Shown here: piece after piece, positions 8,284-16,572 of the stretch
Position numbering within the stretch: the stretch's first letter is position 1
Layout of the letters: every line of letters starts with the position of its first letter
Assembly: GCF_023498005.1 (NCBI RefSeq)
Contig: NZ_CP097289.1
Coordinates: 4,960,001-5,024,000 of the forward strand
DNA from: Streptomyces durmitorensis
Lineage (GTDB): Bacteria > Actinomycetota > Actinomycetes > Streptomycetales > Streptomycetaceae
Length of the DNA stretch: 64,000 nt
Reading direction: 5' to 3'
The notes under the pieces: model-generated
The model's database searches: none
Told to the model about the DNA's origin: nothing
The model's input: the letters and a program-made list of their open reading frames with translations, nothing else
Program-made: the position numbers and the translations under genes

Positions 8284-9102
8284 CTAGGCCTGGGGGAGGG
8301 AATCCCCTTGGACCGCCTGGATGTCCAGCTCCACCCGCAGCGTCGTGCCGATCGCCGAGATCCCCGCCTGCACCACCTGGTTGTAGTTCATCGCGAAGTC
8401 CTCCCGGCGCAGCTCCGCCGTGGCCCGGAACGCCGCGCGGGTCCCGCCCCAGGGGTCCGCCCCGGTGCCGAGGTAGCTCAGGTCCAGGTCGACCGGCCGT
8501 ACGACACCGTGCATCTGGAGTTCGCCGTGCACCGTCCAGCGGTCCGAACCCGCCGGGGTCAGGCCCGTCGAGCGGTACGTCAGCTCCGGGTACTGCTCGA
8601 CGTCCAGGAAGTCGGGCGACTTCAGGTGGCCGTCGCGCATGCCGTTGCCGGTGTCGATGGACGCCGACCGGATGACCGCCTCCACGCGCGACTTCTCCAC
8701 GTCCTCGGCGATCTCCACCCGCCCCCCGAACTCCGTGAACCGCCCGTGCACGCTGGTGATCCCCAGGTGCTGGGCGACCGCGCCCACGGTCGAGTGCGCC
8801 GGGTCGATGGTCCAGGGCCCTGGCGGCGGCAGCTCGGTGCCGCCCTGCCGGGCCAGGACGATGTTGCCCACATCGGCACGGCCGCTCGCCGTGACGAGGG
8901 CGGTCGAGGCCACGGGCGCGTAGCCGACCGCGGTGACGATCACGGTGTACGGGCCGGGAGGCAGGTCGGCCGCATCGCGCACCGCGCCTTCCTCGTCCGC
9001 CGCGGCGCGCAGCACCTGCGCGCCGGTCATGTCCGTCAGGGTGACGACGGCGTGCGACACCGCCCACCCGTCACGCGTCCGGATCCGAGCGCTGAGTCCC
9101 AT
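8284..9102 (-). CDS. YceI-family protein with N-terminal carboxypeptidase-regulatory-like module
   Basis: 272 residues. Residues about 1-80 form a beta-sandwich like CarboxypepD_reg (AVVTLTDMTGAQVLRA; LPPGPYTVIVTAVGYAPVA). Residues about 93-265 are a YceI lipocalin-like barrel (WTIDPAHSTVGAVAQHL; VHGRFTEFGG; DFLDVEQYPELTY; LQMHGVVRPVDLDL), a family that binds polyprenyl or other amphiphilic molecules. No signal peptide is visible, unlike classical periplasmic YceI proteins. The next gene upstream on the same strand is an MFS transporter ending in three copies of the same module, so the two products may interact. Confidence 0.87.
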   Translation of the reverse strand: MGLSARIRTRDGWAVSHAVVTLTDMTGAQVLRAAADEEGAVRDAADLPPGPYTVIVTAVGYAPVASTALVTASGRADVGNIVLARQGGTELPPPGPWTIDPAHSTVGAVAQHLGITSVHGRFTEFGGRVEIAEDVEKSRVEAVIRSASIDTGNGMRDGHLKSPDFLDVEQYPELTYRSTGLTPAGSDRWTVHGELQMHGVVRPVDLDLSYLGTGADPWGGTRAAFRATAELRREDFAMNYNQVVQAGISAIGTTLRVELDIQAVQGDSLPQA

Positions 9103-9277
9103 CCCGTTTTTCTCCTTGCCAAAGCTGAAAAGCCCAAAAGCTCAAAAAGAGTGCGGCCCCCGGCGGCGGTGACACGGCCGTCCCCTGCCGTGTACGTCAC
9201 CACCAACCCGGGGGCCCTTTCCACAACCGGCCCGTGCGCACTCATCCGCTCGAAGCGCGCGCACGGGCCGGGGTCAA

Positions 9278-11812
9278 TTACTCGCCGGGGTGGGCGAGTT
9301 CGATGTCGTGGTCGCCGACACCTTCACCGGAGACGGTCAGGCCCGTCGCCACCGGCGGGTAGCCGGTCGCGATGACCGTGTACTCGCCGTTGTCCAGGTC
9401 GGTGAAGGCGTACGCGCCGTCCGACCCGGTGGTCGCCGTGGAGACGACGTTGCCCGCCGCGTCCACGAGCGTGACCCGCGCGTCGTTCAGCGGCCCGCCC
9501 TTGGCCCGCACGGTGCCGAGCACCTGCGAACCGGCCTTGAGCTCGACCTCGACCCGGGTGACGCCGACCGCGCCGACCTCGACGGGCAGCGCCATCGGGC
9601 GGTGCCCCGCGGCGTTCACCGCGATGGTGACCTGTCCGGGCACCAGCTCGGCGAAGGTGAACTCGCCCTGCTCACCGGTGAGCCCGGTGGCCAGGACGTC
9701 GCCGCGGACGTCGGTCACGATGACCATCGCGCCGCCGACCGGCAGCTTGCCGTCGGAGGCCCGCACCACACCGCTGAGGCCGCTCGTGCCGCTCAGCAGG
9801 ATGTCGTACGCGAGGGCCTCGTCGGAGACGACGATCGTGGAGGCCTGCGGCTGGAAGCCGTCCGCCGAAGCGATCAGTACGTACGAACCGGCGCCGGGGG
9901 CGTCGACCGCGTAGGACCCGTCGCCCTGCGCGACCGCACGGCCGAGCTGGCGTCCCCCGAGGGAGATCAGCGTGACCGCGGCCCGCGGGACCGGAGCGCT
10001 CTCCGCGCCACGGACGAAGCCGTGCACCGGAGTGCCGCCGCCGGTGGTCTGCGGGGGCGCCTCACCGGTGGCCGACGAGGCCACGGCGGCGAGCTTCTGC
10101 GTGCCCTCGGGGCCCGTCTCGGTGTGGGCGCCGACGGAGGCGAGGACCGGCTGCTGGTCGGCGACCGTGGAGGCAGTGGTGGCCGCCGCCGGGGCGGTGT
10201 CCGGGGTCTCGGCCGACTCGCTGGCCTGGGCCAGCGCACCCGACGTACGCAACGGAACCTCCTTGATGAAGATCGTGATCAGGAAGGCCAGGAAGGCCAG
10301 CGGGGCGGCGATCAGGAAGACGTCGGCGATGCCGTGCCCGTAGGCGCTCTCCATGACCGTGCGGAACGGAGCCGGGAGCTTGTCCAGGTCCGGGATGGCG
10401 CCGCCACCCGTGCCGCCGTGACCCGCCTGCGCGGCCTTGGGGCCGAGGTCGGCCAGGCCGTCCTTCACGTAGTCGGTGATGCGGGTCGCCATCACGGCGC
10501 CGAGCGCCGAGACGCCGATGGCGCCACCGAGGGAACGGAAGAAGGTGACGACGGAGCTCGCGGAGCCGAGGTCCTCGGGAGCGACCTGGTTCTGCGTGGC
10601 GAGCACCAGGTTCTGCATCATCATGCCGATGCCCAGACCCATCAGGGCCATGAAGATCGCGATGTGCCAGTACTCGGTGTCGTACCGCATCGTGCCGAGC
10701 AGGCCGAGCCCCGCGGTCAGGAGCGCACCGCCGGCGACCAGCCAGACCTTCCACTTGCCGGTCTTGGTGATGATCTGGCCCGACACCGTCGAGGAGATGA
10801 ACAGGCCACCGATCATCGGGATCGTCATGACGCCGGACATCGTCGGCGACTTGTCGCGCGCCAGCTGGAAGTACTGGCTGAAGAACACCGTGCCCGCGAA
10901 CATGCCGACACCCACGAAGAGCGAGGCGAGCGAGGCGAGGGTGATGGTGCGGTTGCGGAAGAGGCGCAGCGGGATGATCGGCTCGCTCGCCTTGGACTCG
11001 ACGAGCAGGAAGAGCAGGCCGAGGACGATCGAACCGCCGACCATGGCGCCGGTCTGCCAGGACATCCAGTCGTACTTGTCGCCCGCGAAGGTCACCCAGA
11101 CCAGGAGCAGGCAGACGGCCGCCGTGATGAAGAAGGCGCCGCCCCAGTCGACCTTGACGTCCCGCTTCACGACGGGCAGCTTCAGGGTCTTCTGCAGCAC
11201 GATCAGGGCGATGATCGCGAAGGGCACACCGACGTAGAAGCACCAGCGCCAGCCGAGCCACGACGTGTCGGTGATGACACCGCCGAGCAGCGGGCCGCCG
11301 ACGGTGGCGACGGCGAAGGTCGCGCCGAGGTAGCCGGAGTAGCGGCCCCGCTCGCGCGGGGAGATCATCGCGGCCATCACGATCTGCGCGAGGGCGGAGA
11401 GACCGCCCACGCCGATGCCCTGCACGACACGGCAGGCGATCAGCATCTCGGCGCTCTGCGAGAGACCGGCGACGATCGAACCACCGACGTAGATGATCAG
11501 GGCTATCTGGACCAGGGCCTTCTTGCTGAAGAGGTCCGACAGCTTGCCCCACAGGGGCGTGGTCGCCGTCATCGCCAGGAGCGACGCGGTGACGACCCAG
11601 GTGTAGGCGGACTGGCCGCCGCCCAGGTCGCCGATGATTTCGGGCAGGGCGTTGGAGACGATCGTCGACGACAGGATCGCGACGAACATGCCGAGCAGCA
11701 GGCCGGAAAGGGCCTCCATGATCTGCCGGTGCGTCATCGGAGCACCGGAGTCATGAGCGGCTCCGTGCTTGGCGTGGCTGCCCCGCACACCGGATGGTGT
11801 GGTTGTTGCCAT
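9278..11812 (-). CDS. MFS efflux transporter (DHA2) with three C-terminal carboxypeptidase-regulatory-like repeats
   Basis: 844 residues, far longer than the usual 500 or so of the family. Residues about 25-545 form a 14-helix DHA2 transporter (motif A GKLSDLFSKKALVQ; motif C region VATVGGPLLGG). A Pro/Ala/Thr-rich linker leads to three beta-sandwich repeats of about 70-80 residues, starting near VHGFVRGAES, LSGVVRASDG and VLGTVRAKGG. Each carries a glycine-turn-plus-Y/F core such as GSYVLIASADGF. Fourteen helices would leave these domains in the cytoplasm, which is odd because they are usually extracellular. The ATG has AAGAGGAAG ahead of it. A MarR gene lies immediately upstream. Confidence 0.88.
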   Translation of the reverse strand: MATTTPSGVRGSHAKHGAAHDSGAPMTHRQIMEALSGLLLGMFVAILSSTIVSNALPEIIGDLGGGQSAYTWVVTASLLAMTATTPLWGKLSDLFSKKALVQIALIIYVGGSIVAGLSQSAEMLIACRVVQGIGVGGLSALAQIVMAAMISPRERGRYSGYLGATFAVATVGGPLLGGVITDTSWLGWRWCFYVGVPFAIIALIVLQKTLKLPVVKRDVKVDWGGAFFITAAVCLLLVWVTFAGDKYDWMSWQTGAMVGGSIVLGLLFLLVESKASEPIIPLRLFRNRTITLASLASLFVGVGMFAGTVFFSQYFQLARDKSPTMSGVMTIPMIGGLFISSTVSGQIITKTGKWKVWLVAGGALLTAGLGLLGTMRYDTEYWHIAIFMALMGLGIGMMMQNLVLATQNQVAPEDLGSASSVVTFFRSLGGAIGVSALGAVMATRITDYVKDGLADLGPKAAQAGHGGTGGGAIPDLDKLPAPFRTVMESAYGHGIADVFLIAAPLAFLAFLITIFIKEVPLRTSGALAQASESAETPDTAPAAATTASTVADQQPVLASVGAHTETGPEGTQKLAAVASSATGEAPPQTTGGGTPVHGFVRGAESAPVPRAAVTLISLGGRQLGRAVAQGDGSYAVDAPGAGSYVLIASADGFQPQASTIVVSDEALAYDILLSGTSGLSGVVRASDGKLPVGGAMVIVTDVRGDVLATGLTGEQGEFTFAELVPGQVTIAVNAAGHRPMALPVEVGAVGVTRVEVELKAGSQVLGTVRAKGGPLNDARVTLVDAAGNVVSTATTGSDGAYAFTDLDNGEYTVIATGYPPVATGLTVSGEGVGDHDIELAHPGE

Positions 11813-11826
11813 GGGCTTCCTCTTCG

Positions 11827-12306
11827 TTACGCGGGTGTACGGGTGGTCTCTTCGAAGGGGAGCCGGGCCGAAGCCGCACGGCAGTCCCCGAAGCTGTCGC
11901 GCAGTCGCGCGAGCAGCGTGCTGAGCTGGACGACCTCGTCGTCTGACCAGTCATGCAAGTAGTGGGTGAGCGTTTTGATCGACAGTTCGTTCAGCTCTTC
12001 GAGCTTGGTCCTGCCCTGGGGCGTGAGGCTCAGGATGCGGGAGCGCTTGTCGGCGGGGTCGGGATCCCGGCGGATCCACTCCTTCTCCGCGACATGGGCG
12101 ACGTGCCGGCTGGTCACCGACATGTCGACGGCGAGCAGCTCCGCGAGCCTGCTCATCCGCATCGCGCCGTGCCGGTCGAGCAGGACGAGTACGGCGGCCG
12201 ATCCACCGGGGCAGTCGTGGGGCAGGCCCCTTCCGAGGCCTCGCTTCACCGCACCGATGGCGCTGAGCTGTCGGGCCAGCTCCTCGTACTGACGCTGCGC
12301 GGCCAC
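11827..12306 (-). CDS. MarR-family transcriptional regulator
   Basis: 159 residues, GTG start with a strong ribosome site (AGGAGG). The winged helix occupies about 40-110: MRMSRLAELLAVDMSVTSRHVAHVAEKEWI, then the wing DPADKRSRILSLTPQGRTKL. The C-terminal helix completes the dimerisation domain. It ends 14 nt before the MFS gene on the same strand, so they form a marR-efflux operon and the regulator probably represses it in response to a phenolic or drug ligand. Confidence 0.92.
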   Translation of the reverse strand: MAAQRQYEELARQLSAIGAVKRGLGRGLPHDCPGGSAAVLVLLDRHGAMRMSRLAELLAVDMSVTSRHVAHVAEKEWIRRDPDPADKRSRILSLTPQGRTKLEELNELSIKTLTHYLHDWSDDEVVQLSTLLARLRDSFGDCRAASARLPFEETTRTPA

Positions 12307-12440
12307 GGCACCTCCTATGTTGTTGCTTAGGGCAACGATAGAGACAGTTGGTTGCCGCAGGCAAACTAAAACTGGACCAACGACCTAAAGAGTGGGCAAA
12401 GGTCTGGGGCCGCGCACGTAAAGTCAGTGGTCAGCGGGGG

Positions 12441-12470
12441 TTGGGCCGACCCCCGATGGTTCGCTAGGGT
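12441..12470 (+). promoter_or_regulatory. Probable leaderless promoter of the 67-aa membrane protein gene
   Basis: TTGGGC (12441-12446), an 18-nt spacer and TAGGGT (12465-12470) precede the ATG at 12479 by 8 nt; no ribosome site is present. Confidence 0.55.
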
Positions 12471-12478
12471 CCTGCGCT

Positions 12479-12682
12479 ATGGCACACAACCCCCAGGGCC
12501 CCCAGAACACCCCCGACCCCGCCGGCAGCACGCAGATGTTCCGCGCCTTCGTCGACGAGTCTCCGCAGGGCCGGGCACAGCAGCCGGCGGCGGCGCCCGC
12601 GGGCCCGCGCATCGGCCTGATCATCGGCGTCGTACTCGCGATCGTGGTGGTGGCGGGAGTGGCGTGGCTGGCCCTCAAGTAG
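12479..12682 (+). CDS. Small single-pass membrane protein (67 aa)
   Basis: A hydrophilic, Pro/Gln/Ala-rich N-terminal half (MAHNPQGPQNTPDP, QMFRAFVDESPQG) precedes one strong helix (about 45-65, GLIIGVVLAIVVVAGVAWLAL) and a final Lys. This suggests a cytoplasmic N-terminus with a tail anchor. It looks like a conserved Streptomyces protein of unknown function. Codon use and the clear promoter support it as real. It is divergent from the marR operon. Confidence 0.75.
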   Translation: MAHNPQGPQNTPDPAGSTQMFRAFVDESPQGRAQQPAAAPAGPRIGLIIGVVLAIVVVAGVAWLALK

Positions 12683-12771
12683 GAGACGCCCCGGAGCGCC
12701 CCCGCAGGGGCGCTGTAGGGGCGCGGGGGGCTGCGCGCCCAGCCACATACGGCCCGCAGGCGGAAGAGGAG

Positions 12772-13533
12772 CTACTCCCACTTAACGGAGACGTCCCGCG
12801 TCTCCACATGCATGCCCAGCGGCACCCGCCACGGGTCCACGCAAACAGGCCAGGTCTTCGTGAGCCGCTGACCGGCGTCCAGCGCGGGGAGCTTCTCCGT
12901 GGAATCAAGCGTGGCCCAATCCACGCCGAGGGCCCCGATCACATGCGTACCGAAGGTGACCGTGCCCGACCGCACCGGCGATCCGCCGGTGTTCTTGAAG
13001 GAGACGGTCACTTTCTCGCACCAGCGGTCGTCGGCGGGCTTCCGCTGCGGTTCGCCGACGCTGAGCTTCGCGGGGCCGGTGGGCGGGGCGCTGGAGCTCC
13101 CGCCGGGAGCGGAGGGCGTGCCTTCCGGGCTTCCACCCGAACTTCCACCCGAACTTCCCTCCGTGCGACCGGGCTTGGCGCCATCGGTCGAGGAGTCACC
13201 GCCGCTCGGGGTGTCTGCTGATCCCGAACCGGCCTTCCCGTCAGGGGACTTGCCGTCCGAGGCGTCAGAGCCGGGCTCCGACGGCTCGGAGCCGCTTGCC
13301 TCGCCCTCGGTGCCGCTCTTGCCACCGGGTGACTTCTCATCCCTGTCCAGCGGTACGAGCTCCACGTCCCCGGTCGGGGCCACGCCGGCGCCAGGAGTCC
13401 GCTGAGGCCCCGCGGCAGCCGGCCCCGTGGCCACATAGCCGTCGCCGTCCCCGCTGCCGCAGGCGGCAAGGAGCCCGCCCAGGCACAGGGCAGCCGTAGA
13501 CGCACCCAGTACGTTCCGTATGCCACGTCGCAT
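12772..13533 (-). CDS. Secreted lipoprotein with Ser/Gly-rich linker
   Basis: 253 residues. A lipoprotein signal peptide ends in the lipobox LLAAC (Cys25). Residues about 40-165 are a low-complexity Ser/Gly/Pro/Glu/Asp linker. The C-terminal globular part (about 165-253) contains two or more cysteines (WCEKVTVSFKNTGG; WPVCVDPWRVPLGM). It has an immunoglobulin-like beta pattern, with phrases such as NTGGSPVRSGTVTFGTHV resembling cellulose-binding or DUF4352-like sandwich domains. Function unknown; expected on the outer face of the membrane. Confidence 0.82.
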   Translation of the reverse strand: MRRGIRNVLGASTAALCLGGLLAACGSGDGDGYVATGPAAAGPQRTPGAGVAPTGDVELVPLDRDEKSPGGKSGTEGEASGSEPSEPGSDASDGKSPDGKAGSGSADTPSGGDSSTDGAKPGRTEGSSGGSSGGSPEGTPSAPGGSSSAPPTGPAKLSVGEPQRKPADDRWCEKVTVSFKNTGGSPVRSGTVTFGTHVIGALGVDWATLDSTEKLPALDAGQRLTKTWPVCVDPWRVPLGMHVETRDVSVKWE

Positions 13534-13586
13534 CGCGCCAGTGTGTCTGACGGGCCGTCAATTAGGAACCCCGTCAGCAACTCCTG

Positions 13587-13617
13587 TCCCCCTGCGGCGT
13601 GTTGAGCCACAGGGGGA
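13587..13617 (-). terminator. Terminator of sigN
   Basis: TCCCCCTG (13587-13594) pairs with CAGGGGGA (13610-13617), just past the sigN stop codon on the minus strand. Confidence 0.65.
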
Positions 13618-13623
13618 GTGCGA

Positions 13624-14484
13624 TCAGTCGGCGATGAGCCCTTCCCGCAGCTGCGAGAGCGTGCGCGTGAGCAGGCGCGAGACGTGCATCTGCGAGATGC
13701 CGACCTCCTCGCCGATCTGCGACTGCGTCATGTTCGCGAAGAAGCGCAGCATGATGATGCGGCGCTCGCGCGGCGGGAGCTTGGCGAGCAGCGGCTTGAG
13801 CGACTCGCGGTACTCGACGCCCTCCAGGGCGCTGTCCTCGTACCCCAGACGGTCCGCGAGGGAGCCCTCGCCGCCGTCGTCCTCCAGGGCGGGCGAGTCG
13901 AGCGAGGAGGCCGTGTACGCGTTCCCGACGGCCAGGCCGTCGACCACGTCCTCCTCGGACACCCCGAGCGCCTTGGCGAGTTCGGGCACGGTCGGCGAGC
14001 GGTCCAGCTTCTGGGCCAGCTCGTCGCTCGTCTTCGTCAGCGCGAGCCGCAGCTCCTGAAGGCGGCGCGGCACGCGCACCGACCAACTCGTGTCGCGGAA
14101 GAAGCGCTTGATCTCACCGACGACCGTCGGCATCGCGAACGTCGGGAATTCCACGCCCCGTTCGCAGTCGAAGCGGTCGATCGCCTTGATCAGGCCGATC
14201 GTGCCGACCTGGACGATGTCCTCCATCGGTTCGTTGCGGCTGCGGAAGCGGGCCGCCGCATACCGGACGAGAGGGAGATTGAGCTCGATCAGCGTGTCCC
14301 TTACGTAGACACGCTCCGGGCTGTCCTTGTCGAGTGCGGCGAGCCGCAGGAACAGGGAGCGGGACAGGGTGCGGGTGTCGATGGCGCCGGGAGCTCCGGT
14401 CACAACTGAACTCACAAGCGCGTCGGGCGCCGGTTCGCTCTTCGTGAGCGTGAGCACCTTCGAGCTGCCCTGGTCTGCGGACAT
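13624..14484 (-). CDS. sigN: SigB/SigF-type RNA polymerase sigma factor (SigN-like)
   Basis: 286 residues. Regions 1.2-2.4 are seen in [38 protein letters not shown] and [19 protein letters not shown]. Region 3 is [17 protein letters not shown]. Region 4 is [22 protein letters not shown] with the [23 protein letters not shown] has AAGGGGGTGG ahead. The group controls stress and late differentiation and is normally held by anti-sigma factors, none of which is adjacent. The next gene upstream on the same strand is a close paralog identified as sigF; in S. coelicolor sigN and sigF are neighbours, which is the basis for the name. Confidence 0.85.
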   Translation of the reverse strand: MSADQGSSKVLTLTKSEPAPDALVSSVVTGAPGAIDTRTLSRSLFLRLAALDKDSPERVYVRDTLIELNLPLVRYAAARFRSRNEPMEDIVQVGTIGLIKAIDRFDCERGVEFPTFAMPTVVGEIKRFFRDTSWSVRVPRRLQELRLALTKTSDELAQKLDRSPTVPELAKALGVSEEDVVDGLAVGNAYTASSLDSPALEDDGGEGSLADRLGYEDSALEGVEYRESLKPLLAKLPPRERRIIMLRFFANMTQSQIGEEVGISQMHVSRLLTRTLSQLREGLIAD

Positions 14485-14593
14485 GCCACCCCCTTGAGGT
14501 CGCGGACGGTCACGGCGGGCGCTCCCGTCGGAGGAACGCAGCCTCCACCTGAATACCGGACGTGGGGCTGCGGCAAACGCGGTTCCAGCAGAA

Positions 14594-14648
14594 TGTCACA
14601 TGTCGGCAACACGCTGTAGTTACATGTCGACAAAGAAGGGTGACATCG
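14594..14648 (-). promoter_or_regulatory. Cluster of ACATGTCG-type repeats upstream of sigN
   Basis: ACATGTCG occurs at 14598-14605 and 14622-14629 (24-nt spacing), with a related GACATCG at 14642-14648. ATGTCAC (14594-14600) and GTGACAT (14640-14646) also form an inverted pair. The cluster lies in the 244-nt sigN-sigF gap and is a candidate regulator-binding region; no regulator is assigned. Confidence 0.4.
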
Positions 14649-14728
14649 ATGCAGGAAAGAGGGGGTCTGAGGCATTTCTGCTCGGGGGAACGTCGGGAAC
14701 CGCCGCGAGAGCAGTCCACTCGTTACGG

Positions 14729-15652
14729 TTACGCCTCGATACGATTTGCGGATCGAAGTCGCGCGAAGCTTCTGGCCAGCAGTCTTGACACATGCATCTG
14801 AGAAACGCCCAATTCGGCGCTGATCTGTGATTGCGTCAGATTGCTGTAGTAGCGCAGAAGCAGGATGCGCTGTTCGCGCTCGGGCAGTTGGACCAGGAGA
14901 TGGCGGACGAGGTCGCGGTGCTCGACACCGTCGAGCGCGGGGTCCTCATAGCCGAGCCGGTCGAGCAGGCCGGGCAGACCGTCGCCCTCCTGGGCCGCCT
15001 CCAACGACGTTGCGTGGTACGAGCGTCCGGCCTCGATGCAGGCCAGGACCTCCTCCTCGGTGATGCGCAGGCGTTCGGCGATCTCCGCGGTCGTGGGCGA
15101 GCGCCCGAACGCCGTGGTGAGGTCCTCGGTCGCCCCGGTCACCTGCACCCACAGCTCGTGAAGACGGCGCGGCACATGGACCGTTCGTACGTTGTCGCGG
15201 AAGTACCGCTTGATCTCGCCGACGACGGTGGGCATCGCGAAGGTCGGGAACTGCACGCCGCGGTCGGGGTCGAAGCGGTCGATGGCGTTGATCAGGCCGA
15301 TCGTGCCGACCTGGACGACGTCCTCCATCGGCTCGTTGCGACTGCGGAAGCGGGCGGCGGCGTACCGCACGAGGGGCAGGTTGGCCTCGATGAGCGCGCC
15401 GCGGACGCGGCCGTGCTCGGGGCTGCCCGGCTCGAGCTCCTTGAGCTCGCCGAAGAGCACCTGCGTCAGGGCCCGGGTGTCGGCGCCCCTGCTGCCGGGA
15501 GTGGACCGGGCGCTCTGCGCACCCTGCCCGCCCTGCGCGTCGTGCACGTCCTGGAGGCCCGGGGCGCCCTGGGTGCCCGGGGTGCTCGGTGCTTCGGGGC
15601 TGCTCGCTTGCGGGGTCACGGGTGGTGCTTCGGGCGCAGTACTGGCCGGCAC
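14729..15652 (-). CDS. sigF: Sporulation sigma factor SigF
   Basis: 307 residues from the GTG at 15652, chosen because GAAGGGGTGG lies just upstream; a TTG 36 nt further out is less likely. A low-complexity N-terminus ([10 protein letters not shown], then Ala/Gln/Gly-rich) precedes the conserved sigma core: region 2 ([20 protein letters not shown]), the [15 protein letters not shown] segment, region 3 and region 4 ([20 protein letters not shown] with [20 protein letters not shown]). The PASTAP start and the extended N-terminus match my recollection of Streptomyces SigF, required for late spore maturation. It is closely similar to the downstream sigN product. Confidence 0.87.
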   Translation of the reverse strand: MPASTAPEAPPVTPQASSPEAPSTPGTQGAPGLQDVHDAQGGQGAQSARSTPGSRGADTRALTQVLFGELKELEPGSPEHGRVRGALIEANLPLVRYAAARFRSRNEPMEDVVQVGTIGLINAIDRFDPDRGVQFPTFAMPTVVGEIKRYFRDNVRTVHVPRRLHELWVQVTGATEDLTTAFGRSPTTAEIAERLRITEEEVLACIEAGRSYHATSLEAAQEGDGLPGLLDRLGYEDPALDGVEHRDLVRHLLVQLPEREQRILLLRYYSNLTQSQISAELGVSQMHVSRLLARSFARLRSANRIEA

Positions 15653-15832
15653 GGTCAACGCCACCCCTTCTCGGTCAAGCTCAGTCAAGTCCTGTCGAGC
15701 TCAGTCAAGGTCAGCCGACCCTGGTCAACTCATCCGTCAAAAGCGGTCATAGCATCACAAGACATGTGCACTGTGTGCAAGCACCCGATAACTACGTGTT
15801 GAGGGGCAAGTTGGGGCATGAGACGCAGAAAA

Positions 15833-15857
15833 GCCCCTCACCGTTCCGGTGAGGGGC
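15833..15857 (-). terminator. Terminator of the Dabb gene
   Basis: Perfect 11-bp stem GCCCCTCACCG / CGGTGAGGGGC with loop TTC, followed on the minus strand by TTTTCTGC. Confidence 0.85.
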
Positions 15858-15889
15858 CCGCTTGGCGCAGGGCTGCTGAGCCGGCCGGC

Positions 15890-16183
15890 TCAGAACTCGT
15901 AGTCCGCGATCACCCACGTGGCGAACTCCCGCCACAGTGCCACGCCCGCCTGGTGAGCGGGGTGCTCGATGTAGCGCTTCAGCGCATCGGTGTCCTCGAC
16001 CGCCGAGTTGATGGCGAAGTCGTACGCGATGGGCCGGTCGGTGATGTTCCAGTCGCACTCCCAGAACGAGAGCTCCGGGATCTGCTCGCCGAGCGCGCGG
16101 AAGGCCTTGACTCCCTCGACGACGCGCGGCTCGTCGCGCTCCACACCGTCGTTGAGCTTGAAGAGGACCAGATGGCGGATCAT
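15890..16183 (-). CDS. Dabb-family (stress-responsive alpha/beta-barrel) protein
   Basis: 97 residues from ATG 16183 (AGGAG 5 nt upstream; a GTG two codons earlier is possible). The sequence MIRHLVLFKLNDGV, ELSFWECDWN, YDFAINSAVEDTDALKRYIEHPAH and VIADYEF is characteristic of small dimeric ferredoxin-like Dabb proteins. Members are implicated in stress responses or act as polyketide cyclases; the substrate here is unknown. Followed by a strong terminator. Confidence 0.9.
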   Translation of the reverse strand: MIRHLVLFKLNDGVERDEPRVVEGVKAFRALGEQIPELSFWECDWNITDRPIAYDFAINSAVEDTDALKRYIEHPAHQAGVALWREFATWVIADYEF

Positions 16184-16235
16184 GCGCACTCCTGGGAAAC
16201 GGGGAGAGGGGGGAGAAGGCGGCGGAATGAACCGC

Positions 16236-16415
16236 TCAGTCCTTGCCTCCGTTGGCGACCCACGTCATGAAGTCGCCGATGCTCCGAGCGGCGTCCGAAA
16301 CCGCCTCGAAGCCTATCTGCACATAGTCCGCGGCCTTGGCCGGGTCAGTGATGATCACGTAGAGCATGAAGACGACGAGCGTGAAGAGCCCGATCTTTTT
16401 CCACTGCACCGCCAC
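16236..16415 (-). CDS. Small membrane protein (59 aa)
   Basis: GTG start at 16415 preceded by GGGAGGCCGGGAGC. The product begins MAVQWKKIGLFTLVVFMLYV, giving one membrane helix (about 7-23), followed by an amphipathic tail (DPAKAADYVQIGFEAVSDAA, then RSIGDFMTWVANGGKD). Codon bias is that of a genuine gene and stop codons are absent only in this frame. It lies upstream of the Dabb gene on the same strand with a 52-nt gap, so they may be co-transcribed. Function unknown; the size and layout recall small envelope-associated proteins. Confidence 0.75.
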   Translation of the reverse strand: MAVQWKKIGLFTLVVFMLYVIITDPAKAADYVQIGFEAVSDAARSIGDFMTWVANGGKD

Positions 16416-16572
16416 GCTCCCGGCCTCCCCTTACCTGCTGCGCTCTGTGACCCCTGTGACGGGCGTGAGTCTAACCCGGCCCGTCCTCACGGGGTCTTTA
16501 AGGACCAACGGCCCGGCAGCAGAGGCCCTTTGCCGGGCCGCTCCCGGTTGCGCGAGGCGCAGGATTGGTGAT

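Noticed and set aside
9290..11962. 890-codon frame antisense to the MFS gene
   Set aside because: Composition is that of a mirrored membrane-protein gene (Asp/Arg/Gly-rich); no recognisable domain.
16508..16541. Terminator-like hairpin CGGCCCGGCA/TGCCGGGCCG
   Set aside because: Real as an inverted repeat, but no gene ends here on either strand; it may belong to the 6C-like RNA upstream region, so it is not called separately.
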